The position numbers and the translations under genes were made by a program. Of a stretch of 64,000 bases of DNA, positions 49,910 to 61,512 are shown piece by piece (position 1 is the stretch's first letter; every line of letters starts with the position of its first letter). The notes beneath the pieces were generated by a model, which was not told the origin of the DNA, did no database searches, and worked only from the letters and a program-made list of their open reading frames with translations. This stretch comes from Margaritifera margaritifera (lineage: Eukaryota > Mollusca > Bivalvia > Unionida > Margaritiferidae), in assembly GCA_029931535.1 (NCBI GenBank), contig JAQPZY010001129.1, positions 372,001 through 436,000 on the forward strand, given 5' to 3'.

Positions 49910-51332
49910 TAAAATCAGCAACTAGCGATCACTAGCCGTCCATTCTCAATATTTGCATAAGTCATATTTATTTTCTTCTTTTTTTTTCCCCTTGCAATTT
50001 AAATCTTTGGATGTATTAAGATTTTATTTATTTCATTTGTATGATGGACAGTTTAATTTGGATGAGAACTAGATCTACTTATTCTCCAGGACTAGTGTGA
50101 GGAAGAAAGCGTTAGTCTTTGTCGGCCTCTGGTGGTCATCAGATTTATAACGTGGTCAGCGTTCTAAGTTTCCGTTGCTATTTTTATTTAGCCGTTGCCA
50201 GAAGTAGTTCATCGAATGCAGGCACGTGTTTACCATATAAGGAAGCTTTGAATAACTTTTCTTCGCTACGGTCAATACCGCTGGGTATCGACCGGTAGCA
50301 ACAACGTTAACCTAATGGAGTATAGAATAACACTCATTATGATGTGGCATTCCGACGTCTTCACATGGGTGAGAAGATAATGACTGAACTAGACGCTTGC
50401 TTGCTGTAGCACTAGTTCAACAGGATGAAATCGGTTTAAGTAAGCAGAATTGTGTTTATTTGTCATGTTGGAGTCGAACAAATGACTTGAAAAGAGGTAT
50501 ATATTTCAATAGATACCTATCTTCTAGTAATTATTTCTTAATTTACTAGAGCAACTTCGTCTTAAGTTACACAATTGTAATACATACAGTACAGTACGTC
50601 TTTTGCAACTTTCGAAATGGTACGAAAAGGGTACGGTACGCAAACTGTACGGTATGAAAACGGTTGGAAACAGCATAAAGCTGCGACGGTACGCTTAGGG
50701 AGACCCTTTAGTACGGTACGGAACTGTAAGATACAAAACGGTACGCCGACCACGTAACATAGAAACGATTTGAACGATCCTTTTCAATGTTTATAACTAA
50801 TACTCGTTTTCTTCAATTCAGATGTGCTGCTTCTAAAATTGTTCCATCTCGAAATTAGTACGGACAATAAAGTGCAGGAATAGGCGACAAATTCTGCAAT
50901 TAATGTGTAACGCGTGTGGGTTGGGGGGGGGGCGGTGAGTACAGGTATTGGCACTAATTATTTTGCATCCAGAGAACGATTCTACTGATGGGGGAATAAA
51001 AAGAGTACTAAATATTTTGAGATGCATCCATTGGCTAGTAAATGGATTTTTTTTTCTCCATGATACATTTTATAAACTTCAGTCTAAGTACCATAGTTGA
51101 CAACAAAATATTTACTTTTATTTTGATATCCTGTATATGATTTCCTACAGACAAAATAGCGTATGGACTCTTTGTGCGTGGCTATGTTGTTAGGTGCAGA
51201 CCAGGAGTCCCCTGTTTAGCAGTACGAGGCGCAAGGAAATGCTACAAAACACCTGTTTTTCAAGGCTGAAAAAAATTCTCTAACTCTAATGAATGCAAGC
51301 ATGTGTGGTTTATATACCAACCTAATGAAGAA

Positions 51333-51335
<3 letters not shown>
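49906..51335. other. no gene seen; GTACG-rich patch
   Basis: Between 50585 and 50755 the word GGTACG or ACGGTACG occurs about eight times at irregular spacing, a degenerate tandem. G run at 50918-50933. No gene. Confidence 0.45.

Positions 51336-51392
<57 letters not shown>
51336..51392. repeat. (AT)n microsatellite
   Basis: Pure AT run. Confidence 0.98.
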
Positions 51393-51394
<2 letters not shown>

Positions 51395-51461
51395 GTGTGT
51401 GTGTTACACCTCCCATGTATGTTTTCATTTGACAACTCACTGACTGCTATCCTGATCCCTC

Positions 51462-51572
51462 TCTTGCAGAGATTGTGGCCGTGATTTTGCGACGTTAAAT
51501 CTGGTTCTACGCTATACTCACGTAGGAGAACATAACACACATGAATACGGTATTAAGCCTTCATGGTTATAA
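51462..51572 (+). pseudogene. single C2H2-like zinc-finger scrap
   Basis: The open stretch reads SCRDCGRDFATLNLVLRYTH and ends with TAA at 51570. It has C-x2-C, then F and L at the usual finger spacing, with Tyr where the first zinc-binding His is expected. HEYGIKP later recalls an H-TGEKP linker. It is preceded by CCTCTCTTGCAG, which could be a splice acceptor but would remove the first Cys. One finger only, so chance cannot be excluded. Confidence 0.3.
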
Positions 51573-53305
51573 ACGTATGATTGAAATACATTTCATCAAT
51601 TTTATCTCCTGTCAATGACTATGAAAAACTATTTGAAGGAAATTACATCAATTATTCAGTAAGTTTGGATGTGTATTGCGTTCTATAGGTTATTGTTGAC
51701 GAGTTTTACTTTTGCTAACAGCTATAAATTACCGCCCACGAATAACCGTGTGGTACATGCACAACTAATAGTTCTTGGAACAGTGGACCGTTGAGTTTAC
51801 GAACTTGTTTATTCATTTGTCTTCCTTTCTGTTTTGAGACCCAATAAATACATATTGCTTTTTTCTTTTTTATCGTTGCCGTATTTATTAATCTCTTTCT
51901 TTGAATAAATATTTTGTAACCGTCGCTGGGATACAGTATTTTTTTGTGTGTGTTTAAATGAATGGCTTAAATCAGAGTGAAAATACGCGAATTTACATGG
52001 ATAGTACAACCAAGACAATGTATGATCTTCATTCACACAAATGTTTCCTTCATCATTATTCTGTTTCCTCACTCGGTAGTTAACAAAATAAGTTTATATT
52101 GTCTAATTATTTTTTGAAGTTCATGATAAATAATACTTAGTCTGAAAGAATCAAAACATGCTAGGTGGAAAATCATAAAAAGATTTTCTCAGCAAGTATA
52201 TCAATTTAAAATGAATTTGTGTTTCTTAGTTGTTAGTAGTCTAATAACACAGCTCCCAAACCTCTATTGGTATGTTTTCATCGGAAAAAGCTGTTAGCTC
52301 TTAGACCAAACTTAATAAGTTTCGGTGTTTTTCAAAATCGATCACTTCCATTTAAGCATTATGGGATTGCCGACCACATGCAAGATTTACTTACCTCCGA
52401 AACCGAAGAACTTGACAACGTGTGAAAACTACGCACATCCGAAACAAGATTTGACAACGGAAGTGCTCCATTGAGCATAGGCAATTTTTCGTTTTGCAAA
52501 ACCACATATTAACACATTTTTGCGAAGAATTTTACTTTGCTCAAATTACAATTAAGACATATATTAGATTGACCTTGGCAAGCCACAATCAATACAGATA
52601 TTAGATTGACTGCCAAAGCCATTACAACAAACACAAAGTAAAGAGGCCAAGTGTTTGGAACTACTTTCTTAGATTCTTAACATACATACGTGTCAGCCAA
52701 ACTGGTTGGCGTGGGGATAATATCCAAAATTGGATAGTAAATCGTCAGATAGCAGAGGCGCTTACTTAGCGATGATAGTACAGAGTGGTTCTTAGATAAC
52801 CAGACTCAACCGAGAGTGACGCCATGGTTGCAGTATCCAAAATACTATACTCTTCTACGTAGAAGAAGTGATTTGACAATTTCAAGAGTCACGGTTCTAT
52901 AACCACCTTTGTCAAGGACTACTTCCCCTTGAACAGGACAAACGCTCTCATTTCCTGCTTTGCGTATCTCTTGAAACTATAATTTTGAGGGTACATCGTA
53001 ATATGACCTTAGTAGAGTTCGGAGATATTGTACAGCTTACCATCTGAATAATATTCAGATACTATTGGAGGAAATGACAACTTTCTCTACCTGAAAATTT
53101 AGGCACGAAATTTGCTATCAAAACACAAATTTGTTGTTTTTGTCCCCTTATGATTGGCAAAGAGAAGGGTAGTTCTTCTGAAACATTTACTTGGAGCTGG
53201 TGATAAGCAAATCCTCTATTGCCATAAGATAAAGATTTGATAAGATATATTGAGCCTAATTTTCTACTCAATTTCAAGCTGAAGACTTTCAAACAAATAG
53301 CAACT
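51573..53305. other. no gene seen
   Basis: Nothing recognisable. Confidence 0.45.
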
Positions 53306-53306
53306 A

Positions 53307-53341
53307 CCCCCCCCCCCCAAAAAAAAAAAAAAAAAAAAAAA
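53307..53341. repeat. C run followed by A run
   Basis: Eleven C then about 22 A. Possibly a retroposon tail, but no body is seen. Confidence 0.9.
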
Positions 53342-54440
53342 GAGAGACATAATTACAATTATTACCGCTGGTATATCACTTTTAACAACTGTGATGACAA
53401 GACAGAAACAAACATAAATGCTGTCATGCATGCAGCTAATATTTTCCTGTGACCTTGACTTTTGACCATTTTGTCCCACTGATAACGTTTTATTTTATTC
53501 GTTTGCCGGTAAATGTCTGCGCGAAATCTGAGAACAGTCCAACAATGAGCTCAAAAGATTGATAAATGAAACAAAAATGTACACGCCAGACGAATGAGCA
53601 AGGATCGAGGAGTCCCGATGGTCACACAAAGGAAGACGTAATGGCTACTTGTTCATGCCATTAACAAAAATCGATGGAGAAAAGACGAATAGTATTATTT
53701 TAACACCCATGGAACGGTACAATGAACGAAAGACATAGAATTCTAGCTTTACCTTGACCTTCTTGGCCACAAAGTGGGAAAACGCATCTTCAATAATCGG
53801 AAGAAAATATTATGCTAATATTATATGGTCTATATTTGCTTGGCCACTACGTCATACCAACAAACAGCCGCGTGTTAAAAAAAACAATGCCCTACCCACC
53901 ATGAAACAAAAACAAATTGATAACAACCATAAGCTCAAGGTTACTGCCAATTTTGTTTCTTCTAAACACCCAACCCCCTACCATCGTATTTGCTGGTCCA
54001 CAACAACATACTAACAAGCAGCCTTATTTTCATTTTTCAAAAACCACCCACGATAATTTATTTTTAGACGGTATACTTTCTAGACCACCCACAAATCATC
54101 TTACTTTATTTTTTCAAAGACGAACACCCAAACCTCCCACGAGATCAAAATAAGTTAAGAACATCAATGAACCCAGCTTTGAGGTTGTAACCCCTACTAC
54201 ATGAATCACTAGCCATAATATCGTCATGACTGCGTGCAATTTCATTAATTTAGATATTCATTAGGTCTTAAAACCCATTCTAAAACAATAGCTCAGTGTC
54301 TACTAGCCATTGTTTATACTTTCAAATTTATAAAATTTATACTTTAGATAAGTAAATAATGGACTTCAGATTTTAAAAAGAAGCAAAAAGAATAACAAGA
54401 ATTGCACCATATCCTTGTCCAGCAACTCACTTTAATGTTC
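53342..54440. other. no gene called
   Basis: C-rich plus strand between 53.85 and 54.15 kb with the related words CATACCAACAAACAGCCGCG and CATACTAACAAGCAGCCTTA about 158 bases apart, and several CCACCCAC words: an old degenerate tandem. Two overlapping frames here have no motif. Confidence 0.4.
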
Positions 54441-54443
54441 TAG

Positions 54444-55766
54444 TAAATAAAGAAGTTGCACACATATAAAGATATACAAATATACTGCGCAGAAAACAGT
54501 TGTTTTATGTACAAGACATTGAAATTTTTAGACAATTACACTTTACACTTTAACAATGATGATTCAATGAACAGATATAGAGTACAGTGTAATATAAAAT
54601 TCAGGCAAAATCAATTAAATTGGGCAGTATGTATGGCAACATCAGTATGTGGAATATCTTATTGGCATCTGACTGATACTTGCATACCAGAATTAGCAAA
54701 ATCAATATATTAGTTCCACATCTACTTTCAGATGCAAAAACTGTTGTCTGGATACATAATACCTGATGCCCAGTCTTTTAATCTAACAAACAATGGAATA
54801 GATCTAAAAAAAAAATATAACATAATATATAATAACTTTGATTTTCCTCCTCATTACGATTGGAGATATATTAATGGGAAAAATTTATATTTTAATGAAA
54901 ATTGTCATCAAGAACATAATACTGCTCATCAGGGTTTTGGAAAACCTACACCAAATCGTGTAAAAGATGCTTACAAACGTAAATATAACTACGGAGCTGG
55001 AACAGTTGAATACTGGAGAAAAATGCCTGCTGAAGAAATAAATGTAACGTTTACAAGTGACAAAAAAGAAAAAACAAAAAACTGGATTGGCTTATTTCTT
55101 TCTACAAGATAGCAGCGGACTAAAAGAAGATGGAATATCTAGACTAAATCAAAGAATAAAGTCTTATGGGATAGGTATTTTCGGTGGCCAAGTACAAAAT
55201 GGAACACCTATTACGCAGTCTGTTTCAACCGTACAAGACACTGTAAAAAAGTTGATTGAACATTTAATTTTTGGTGAACCAGGATATGACTCAGATGAAA
55301 ACATTTAAAAAGATTTCAGCAATATATTTCAGATTAGAATGTTAGGCTAAACTATTCTATTGGTAGTGTTGATATATTTTTGTTACCAAATGATATGGTA
55401 ATGAAAATATTTAGCATAGTAGGTTACAATAACAATTTACAGAAGTCATCCGATACATTTAGTCTAGGAATAAATACTGCTATAAATACTGACGTGGTAA
55501 AATATGGAATTCCAACAGCTGATAAACAGCCTGAAATAATTCGTCAAAAGATAGATTACAAAGTAACTGATAACAAAGAAGGGAACGTGAGTAAGAATTG
55601 GGCAGACAACAAGGATTAAAACGGTGAAAGTCTTGTAATCCAAACAGCTGAACTTGCGCATGATTTAATAGAAATAGATCATGATACAAATAAACAAACG
55701 TTTATAATTATGACAATGGTTGCAGGAACTGGCATACTTCACTTTTAAAAGCGGACTTTTCTCTGA
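54444..55766 (+). pseudogene. virus-like element ORF 1 (possible Maverick/adinto-like protein)
   Basis: A long protein-like reading, with no certain identification. I have only a weak association with proteins encoded by Maverick/Polinton-like or adinto-like elements, where it would be a structural-type protein. Segments: 54456-55060 in one frame (RQNQLNWAVCMATSVCGISY; PTPNRVKDAYKRKYNYGAGT), 55060-55330 in the next frame (LKEDGISRLNQRIKSYGIGI, then FGGQVQNGT), then 55338-55746 (IFLLPNDMVMKIFSIVGYNN), ending in a hydrophobic tail (TFIIMTMVAGTGILHF). Two frameshifts, the first in an A-rich tract. In-frame stops inside the reading are TAG 54711, TAA 55306 and TAA 55617. The end is TAA 55746 in the standard code or TGA 55764 if TAA is read through. 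It converges on the minus-strand ORF that ends 27 bases away. The true start is unclear: no ATG precedes the first conserved part, and TTG 54456 is the first start-like codon. Confidence 0.5.
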
Positions 55767-55792
55767 GTCCTTGTTGTTTTTATTCTTTTTGT

Positions 55793-57097
55793 TCACGTGT
55801 CTACGCCTTTGCGCAGAACTGCAAATATCAAACCGACTAATGCTAACCGAAGCAAAATAATATGATCAGCTAATACATAAACAATCTGCCCAGCTTATTA
55901 CACTGCCATGGTACAAGGCAATGGTGTAGCTGCTTTTCTAGCTAGATCAAACAAATAGTTGGCGATATTTTTCATTTCTTGATAAACTTTGCCAACGAAT
56001 GTATTTGTATTATCTTTGTCACCAACGCCACCACTTGTTTCTCCACTTATTCCTATCAAACCTTTTACAAAATTTGCTATAGTTATACCAAGAGTTGCTG
56101 CTATTATAGATATAGCTGTAAAAATAGTTGCAATTGTTAGCCTTTTTTCTTGAAATTTCTGTTTTCACCTAATGGTATCTTTTCTCTAGCTTTGAGATTT
56201 ATTTTGTTGACATTTATTTCGTTTACATTTTTTTAAATGTTATTTTCTAAATCGGTTGAATGTCCAACTATTTGTGCTTTTTTTATTTCAGGATTACACA
56301 ACAGTTCTTGCAATTTATTTTTGTTGGTTGCATTTGCTTCTTTGCTGATATCCCGTTGTATCTCTTCTATTTTTTGGTGATACGTTTCAACGTCTGATTC
56401 CATTTATATTATTTTTGATTTGCCTACTTTTACTGCATCTGTATAACCTCTAAATTCTCTTTCTTCTTCCAGCGTGTATGATCTGGAAGGTGGTGCACTA
56501 CCAATTCTTTCATGATATTGTTATCTATTATTGTGTATCTGCTTCTTTTACTTGCTGTTCAAATGGTTCATTTGTGTAATTTATTCGCATTTCTGTTTCT
56601 CTTGGAACTTTAATTTGCTGCCTTTGTTGAACAGTAGGCTCCTAAGGTCGTTGTAAAGGTCTACCTGTAGGTTTATCATATAGTAGTTTCCATATATTTC
56701 CTTCTTATGTCCGTCCTAAAGTTCTGAGAAAGTCACTCCCATTCTTTTGTGTAGCTTAAGAGTTAGATGATAAGATCTTATTTGGTGTATTCTTTCTAGA
56801 AATTTGTATAGGACCTTTACCAACATCCTGGTAATACAAAGTTTGTTATTTGTCTTTAATTGACGACTAAATAATTTATATTGTGTTTTTTCTATGCATA
56901 AATCGTGTGTTATAGATTCTTTGGTTGATCAATAACACTTACAGAAGCAAGGGTTTTTTTTGTCGAGTTTCAAATCCTTCATTTGATACATTTTCTGTAA
57001 CGGAATTTTCGTCTCTTATATTATGATCGGAAAGGTTATTAAAATTATCTGGATCATAAATAGGATTATCAAATTCCACTTCGCCACCTTTTGGCAT
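55793..57097 (-). pseudogene. virus-like element ORF 2, membrane protein with coiled-coil-like part
   Basis: ATG 57097 opens an acidic amino terminus (MPKGGEVEFDNPIYDPDNFN). The same frame stays protein-like to about 56525, crossed by TAA 56941, TAA 56878, TAG 56869, TAA 56848, TAA 56758, TAA 56707, TAG 56644, TAA 56530 and TAG 56527 (5' base on the minus strand). One frameshift leads into YHERIGSAPPSRSY, with TAA 56523 just before it. TAA 56406 precedes ATG 56403, where a helical Lys/Glu-rich part starts (ETYHQKIEEIQRDISKEANA). TAA 56235 follows, then another frameshift near 56150 at a T6 run. A clear membrane segment (TIATIFTAISIIAATLGITI) leads to KVYQEMKNIANYLFDLARKA. The end is either the tandem TAA TAA at 55900-55895 or TGA 55795, which would add a second hydrophobic segment. 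It may be one gene or two (starts 57097 and 56403). Unassigned. Confidence 0.5.
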
Positions 57098-57111
57098 TGT
57101 ACACTATTTGG

Positions 57112-57689
57112 ATGGATCAAAAACAACTAGAAAAAGAATAAGGCTTTAAAGAAGATAAATAGAATCGTGAGAGAAGCGAAGCTGTCAATATCAGTAGATA
57201 TGCAATAGAAAGCTACAAAGAGGATGAATACACGAAGAAATTAAAAATTAATATAGCAAATGAAATATAAGACGTATTAAGTAGAAAAACTTTAACCGAC
57301 AAGGAGTTGGAAAACATGAACAGAAAACAAATAAAGAAAACACACAACATTTTTGTAAATGCCAGAGCAGCTAAAATATCAAAGTCATTATTAGATGTAG
57401 TAATACAGGGGTGACATATCTCAATAGTAAATTTCTTCCACTTGATAATTTAAACAAATTACAGATATAATTAAAAGAAGATTGCATAACAACAAATGGA
57501 ATAAGATATTTTACTTATTTTTTTCATTTAGGATAGGACTACCTATTTCTGCATGGATCGCAAGTTTAATAACTTTTCAACACATACCTTTTAAAAAAAC
57601 AAACAGAAGAAAGCTAGAGTAGCGAGCAAGTTATAGAGAACAAGTCTCAAGTTTGTGAAAACGAAAACACTGAAAATAGTTCTTATTAA
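57112..57689 (+). pseudogene. virus-like element ORF 3, charged protein
   Basis: Not recognised. ATG 57112 lies only 14 bases from the divergent ATG 57097. The frame is Lys/Glu/Asn-rich (YAIESYKEDEYTKKLKINIA; ELENMNRKQIKKTHNIFVNA) with in-frame TAA 57139, TAG 57160 and TAA 57268, and it meets TGA at 57412. A one-base shift at the GGGG run just before leads into a further protein-like stretch (TYLNSKFLPLDNLNKL; DCITTNGIRYFTYFFHLG) with TAA 57468, TAG 57534, TAA 57567, TAA 57570, TAG 57615 and TAA 57687 but no TGA. Beyond 57690 the frame stays free of TGA, but the opposite strand is equally open, so I stop the call here. Confidence 0.4.
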
Positions 57690-57856
57690 ATGTGTACTGG
57701 GTGTTTTGTAATCGATGCATTTTTTTCCTTTAACAGTTGCCATAACAATTATATAGCATTTACTACATAGTTAAACAAGGAGATTAAAGAGGATATAAAA
57801 GAGGATAAATTAGAGACGCGAAGCAGAGCAACGACAGCAAGTTCGTAACACAATAA

Positions 57857-58093
57857 TTAATCAATTATACAGTTAGCTGCTTTAAAAGCCTCACTTTTCA
57901 ATTGTGTTCTTCTATTTCTTCTTGTGTTTGACCCATGAAAGCATTTTTTTTCTTCTGTTTTCTTGATCAGAAAAAAATCAAAAACTGCACAAGGAATAAC
58001 ATGACTTATGTCTAGATCGTTTACACCAACATCTTCAGGCTTTGTAAAATTTAAAATTTTTGGGTAAAATTCAATTGATGGAATACCAATCAT
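57857..58093 (-). pseudogene. virus-like element ORF 4, unassigned
   Basis: Open frame of 78 codons from ATG 58093 (MIGIPSIEFYPKILNFTKPE; DLDISHVIPCAVFDFFLIKK) to TAA 57859, with a basic stretch near the end (GSNTRRNRRTQ). The residue mix is that of a real protein. No family recognised. In the same frame the sequence beyond TAA 57859 continues without TGA to about 57631, but that part overlaps ORF 3 on the other strand, so the extension is doubtful. Upstream, in the same frame, TAA and then ATA-AAA precede the ATG. Confidence 0.45.
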
Positions 58094-58182
58094 TTTTATG
58101 TTTTACATCAGTGAGAAACCTTTGATTTATGCACTTATTTTGCATGTTTTCTACTTTTTTTTTTCTTTCCTCCAATCTTTTG

Positions 58183-58275
58183 TTATGACCTATAGCAAGA
58201 CTTACAATATTTGTTTTTAGTGAACTCTGCAATGATTTTTGTTGTGTTGCATTTTAGGCATGACTTGGTTTTCAT
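58183..58275 (-). pseudogene. small zinc-ribbon protein fragment
   Basis: ATG 58275 opens 30 codons with four cysteines in a C-x2-C-x14-C-x2-C layout (KSCLKC ... KYCKSCYRS) before TAA 58185. Past that stop the same frame goes on with a Lys-rich stretch (QKIGGKKKKSRKHAK) to another TAA. Short zinc-ribbon proteins with basic tails are common in large DNA viruses and related elements and usually bind nucleic acid. That role is inferred. It fits the other frames of this block, being on the same strand and about 90 bases upstream of ORF 4. Confidence 0.45.
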
Positions 58276-58462
58276 TTACTTTTGACTATCTATTTCTATG
58301 ATTTTGTACTACTGAAATTGTACTACTTGTACCTTTTAACATACTCTTAAAATAAGTTCAAGAGGAGAACAAAGCGAGTAAAGTTCTATATATAAATTTT
58401 TTAAAAAATACTTAAAAGATGATGTTGATTAATTTGCAACTAGCTTTATCATCTCCATTTTA
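58276..58462. other. right edge of the virus-like block, undefined
   Basis: No terminal inverted repeat or duplication recognised. AT-rich. Confidence 0.3.
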
Positions 58463-58630
58463 AGATAGCACATTAATAAGGCAGTGTTTCAGTAGTAAGG
58501 TATCAGATAACACATTAATAAGGCAGTGTTTCAGTAGTAAGGTATCAGATAGCACATTAATAAGGCAGTGTTTCAGTAGTAAGGTATCAGATAGCACATT
58601 AATAAGGCAGTGTTTCAGTAGTAAGGTATC
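58463..58630. repeat. 42-bp minisatellite, 4 copies
   Basis: Unit AGATAGCACATTAATAAGGC followed by AGTGTTTCAGTAGTAAGGTATC, four times almost unchanged (one G/A difference). Period divisible by three, so a spurious repetitive frame appears on the minus strand. Confidence 0.97.
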
Positions 58631-59210
<580 letters not shown>

Positions 59211-60680
59211 CTTAGTAGAGCGCTTATTTTTTTAAAAAGCTCTAAGCTCTTTACAACATAACGTTAACACATAAAGGCATAAAAATAAACAGTTTGTATA
59301 CAGACAACATATAAAAACATGAAAATATCTCACAAACAATATCAAAGACAAATGAATTATTACACACAAAACAACATGAAACATGAATTTGCAATACAGT
59401 TGCATGTATTATGTGTGTTCCTGCTATGAGCGCTATATAGAAAGTTTGGTAAAAAAATAATTATAAATGTCACTACAATTTGAATTTTGGTACATTTGAC
59501 CTTTGATCCCCGTTTTAGGAAACTCAGGGTAGAGAGCCAAAACTTAATTCCTCTTGTACATGGTTACTATATGGACAACTAATGTACCAAGTGTGGTGAA
59601 CTTCCACCCTGCGGTTTAGGAATAGATAGAGTTACGGATAGACTACGATCGGACAGAGAAAGACAAACGCACTGACAGACGGACGGTATGAAGAAATCTC
59701 CGTAGCTGGGTTGTGGGTTTATAGTACGAATTGTTTACTGTCTTTTGTAGAAAAAAAATTATAACGATTGTATTCATGCAATAATATAATAAAACGGGTC
59801 TTGGACGAAACAGACAGACGTACGCATGGTTTACGCCTCTAAGGCTTCAGGAGATTATATGTCGATAATATTGATAATATCGATTATAAGTGCCAAAACG
59901 CTCACAGATGAGTATTTATTTATCCAATTAATTGTTTGTTTTGCTGGTTGGTTGTTTGTCACACGTTCCTTCTGCTTCCCAAGGCTTTGCAAGGACTTCT
60001 TGTGAGTGGTTCCGACATGCTATATAATTGAAAGATTCCACTAGTTCGATATAAGTGGTATGAGTTGTATTCAAGGCATAGATGAAACATTCTGTTTACT
60101 CTAGCATAAGGCATAGTTCTGTGTAAAAATTGTCCACCGACGTAATTTCGTAATCATCAATAAAGTTAGAAAATCAGTGGTATGAATCTGTCGTACATTT
60201 CTTTTGTATGACACCTATTTCTCCAGAGCAAAAAAGTAGTGTATTTTCAGGATTGTATTTGTTAATGCAATTACGGGCGATATAGGTCTTTGACAAATAG
60301 GAAGAAAATCATATTTCCAGAAGAACGAATAGCGCCTTCTAATTGGTTAATACGAACGATGAAGTTAATGATAAAATCTTGGATTATATTTCGCCTTGAT
60401 AATACAGTACTGCCAGCGTACCATACAGAGGGACGTGTGAGAATGTTTTAATTGTATGATGGTACCCCCCAAAGAGCTATTGAAAAGGTGTCTTCTTACG
60501 GTTGTAAGAGCACTCTAAAAAGGTCTTCTAACTTCTCTAGGAGTATGAGAAGAAAAGGATGAGAGATAAGATACTTGAAAATGTCGAGGACAGTTCGTAT
60601 TATAGAGTTACAAAAGAAAAATCAAAACAACGCCAAACCAAAGCAAATCAAATAAAAAATAATATTTACGACTTACAGCT
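59211..60680. other. no gene seen
   Basis: Apart from the SINE-tail-like start, nothing recognisable. Confidence 0.45.
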
Positions 60681-60770
60681 GTATACCCAATGTGCATTTA
60701 TTTGGACAGGCTATACCCAATGTACATTTATTTGGAAAGGCTATACCCAATGTTCATTTATTTGGACAGG
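60681..60770. repeat. 30-bp minisatellite, 3 copies
   Basis: Unit CTATACCCAATGTGCATTTA followed by TTTGGACAGG. Three copies with single-base differences. Confidence 0.95.
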
Positions 60771-61237
60771 CTATACACGCAAAATAAAGTGACAGTATCT
60801 GGACAGTTCTACAGATTAAACAGCTGATGTAATCTGAACCATATGTACGAACGTTTGCATCAGAAGTTTTGTTTTATATATTTTTATATTTTATATTATT
60901 TTCTTTCATTTTAATTTTTGATGCAGTTACCAAATTTGGTAATATTTCCCCATAAAGTAACCAGACTACATATTAGTAACTATATAAAAGCAAATTTGGA
61001 AATTGGGAGAAAAAAAAATTTAATTCTGGATACAAAGAATATAAACATATGACTATTACAATGGAGTTATTCCGAATCTGGAGATAACTTAATTTTATGA
61101 AGCAAGCGTTCTCTGGACTTGAACACTGCATGTATGTATCAACTGTGATTTCGGAATTATTTCTGCTTTGAATGCCATCAATAGTTTAGAAATATCGCCA
61201 GATCATTTATTGAGTTCAGTAAGTACGCTCTGTATAA
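60771..61237. other. no recognisable feature
   Basis: Nothing recognisable seen. Confidence 0.5.
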
Positions 61238-61512
61238 AACCCATAATTTGGTGTCATATCTTTACAAAACACCCATCATTAGGTGTCATATCTTTACATA
61301 AAACCCATCATTCGGTGTCATATCTTTACAAAACACCCATCATTATGTGTCATATCTTTACATAAAACCCATCATTAGGTCTCATATCTTTACATAAATA
61401 AAACACATCATTAGGTGTCATATTTTTCCAAAACACCCCTCATTAGGTGTCATATCTTTACATAAAACACATCATTTAGTGTCATATCTTTACATAAAAC
61501 ACATCATTAAGT
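61238..61512. repeat. ~31-36-bp minisatellite, about 8-9 copies
   Basis: Unit built on CATCATTAGGTGTCATATCT followed by TTACA(TA)AAAAC(A/C)C. Copies alternate between TTACAAAACACCC and TTACATAAAACCC forms, which suggests a two-unit higher-order period for part of the array. Confidence 0.93.

Noticed and set aside
57690..57930. Continuation of ORF 3 on plus and of ORF 4 on minus under read-through of TAA/TAG
   Set aside because: Both strands stay free of TGA over the same bases, so the openness cannot be assigned to either. I excluded it from the recoding evidence.
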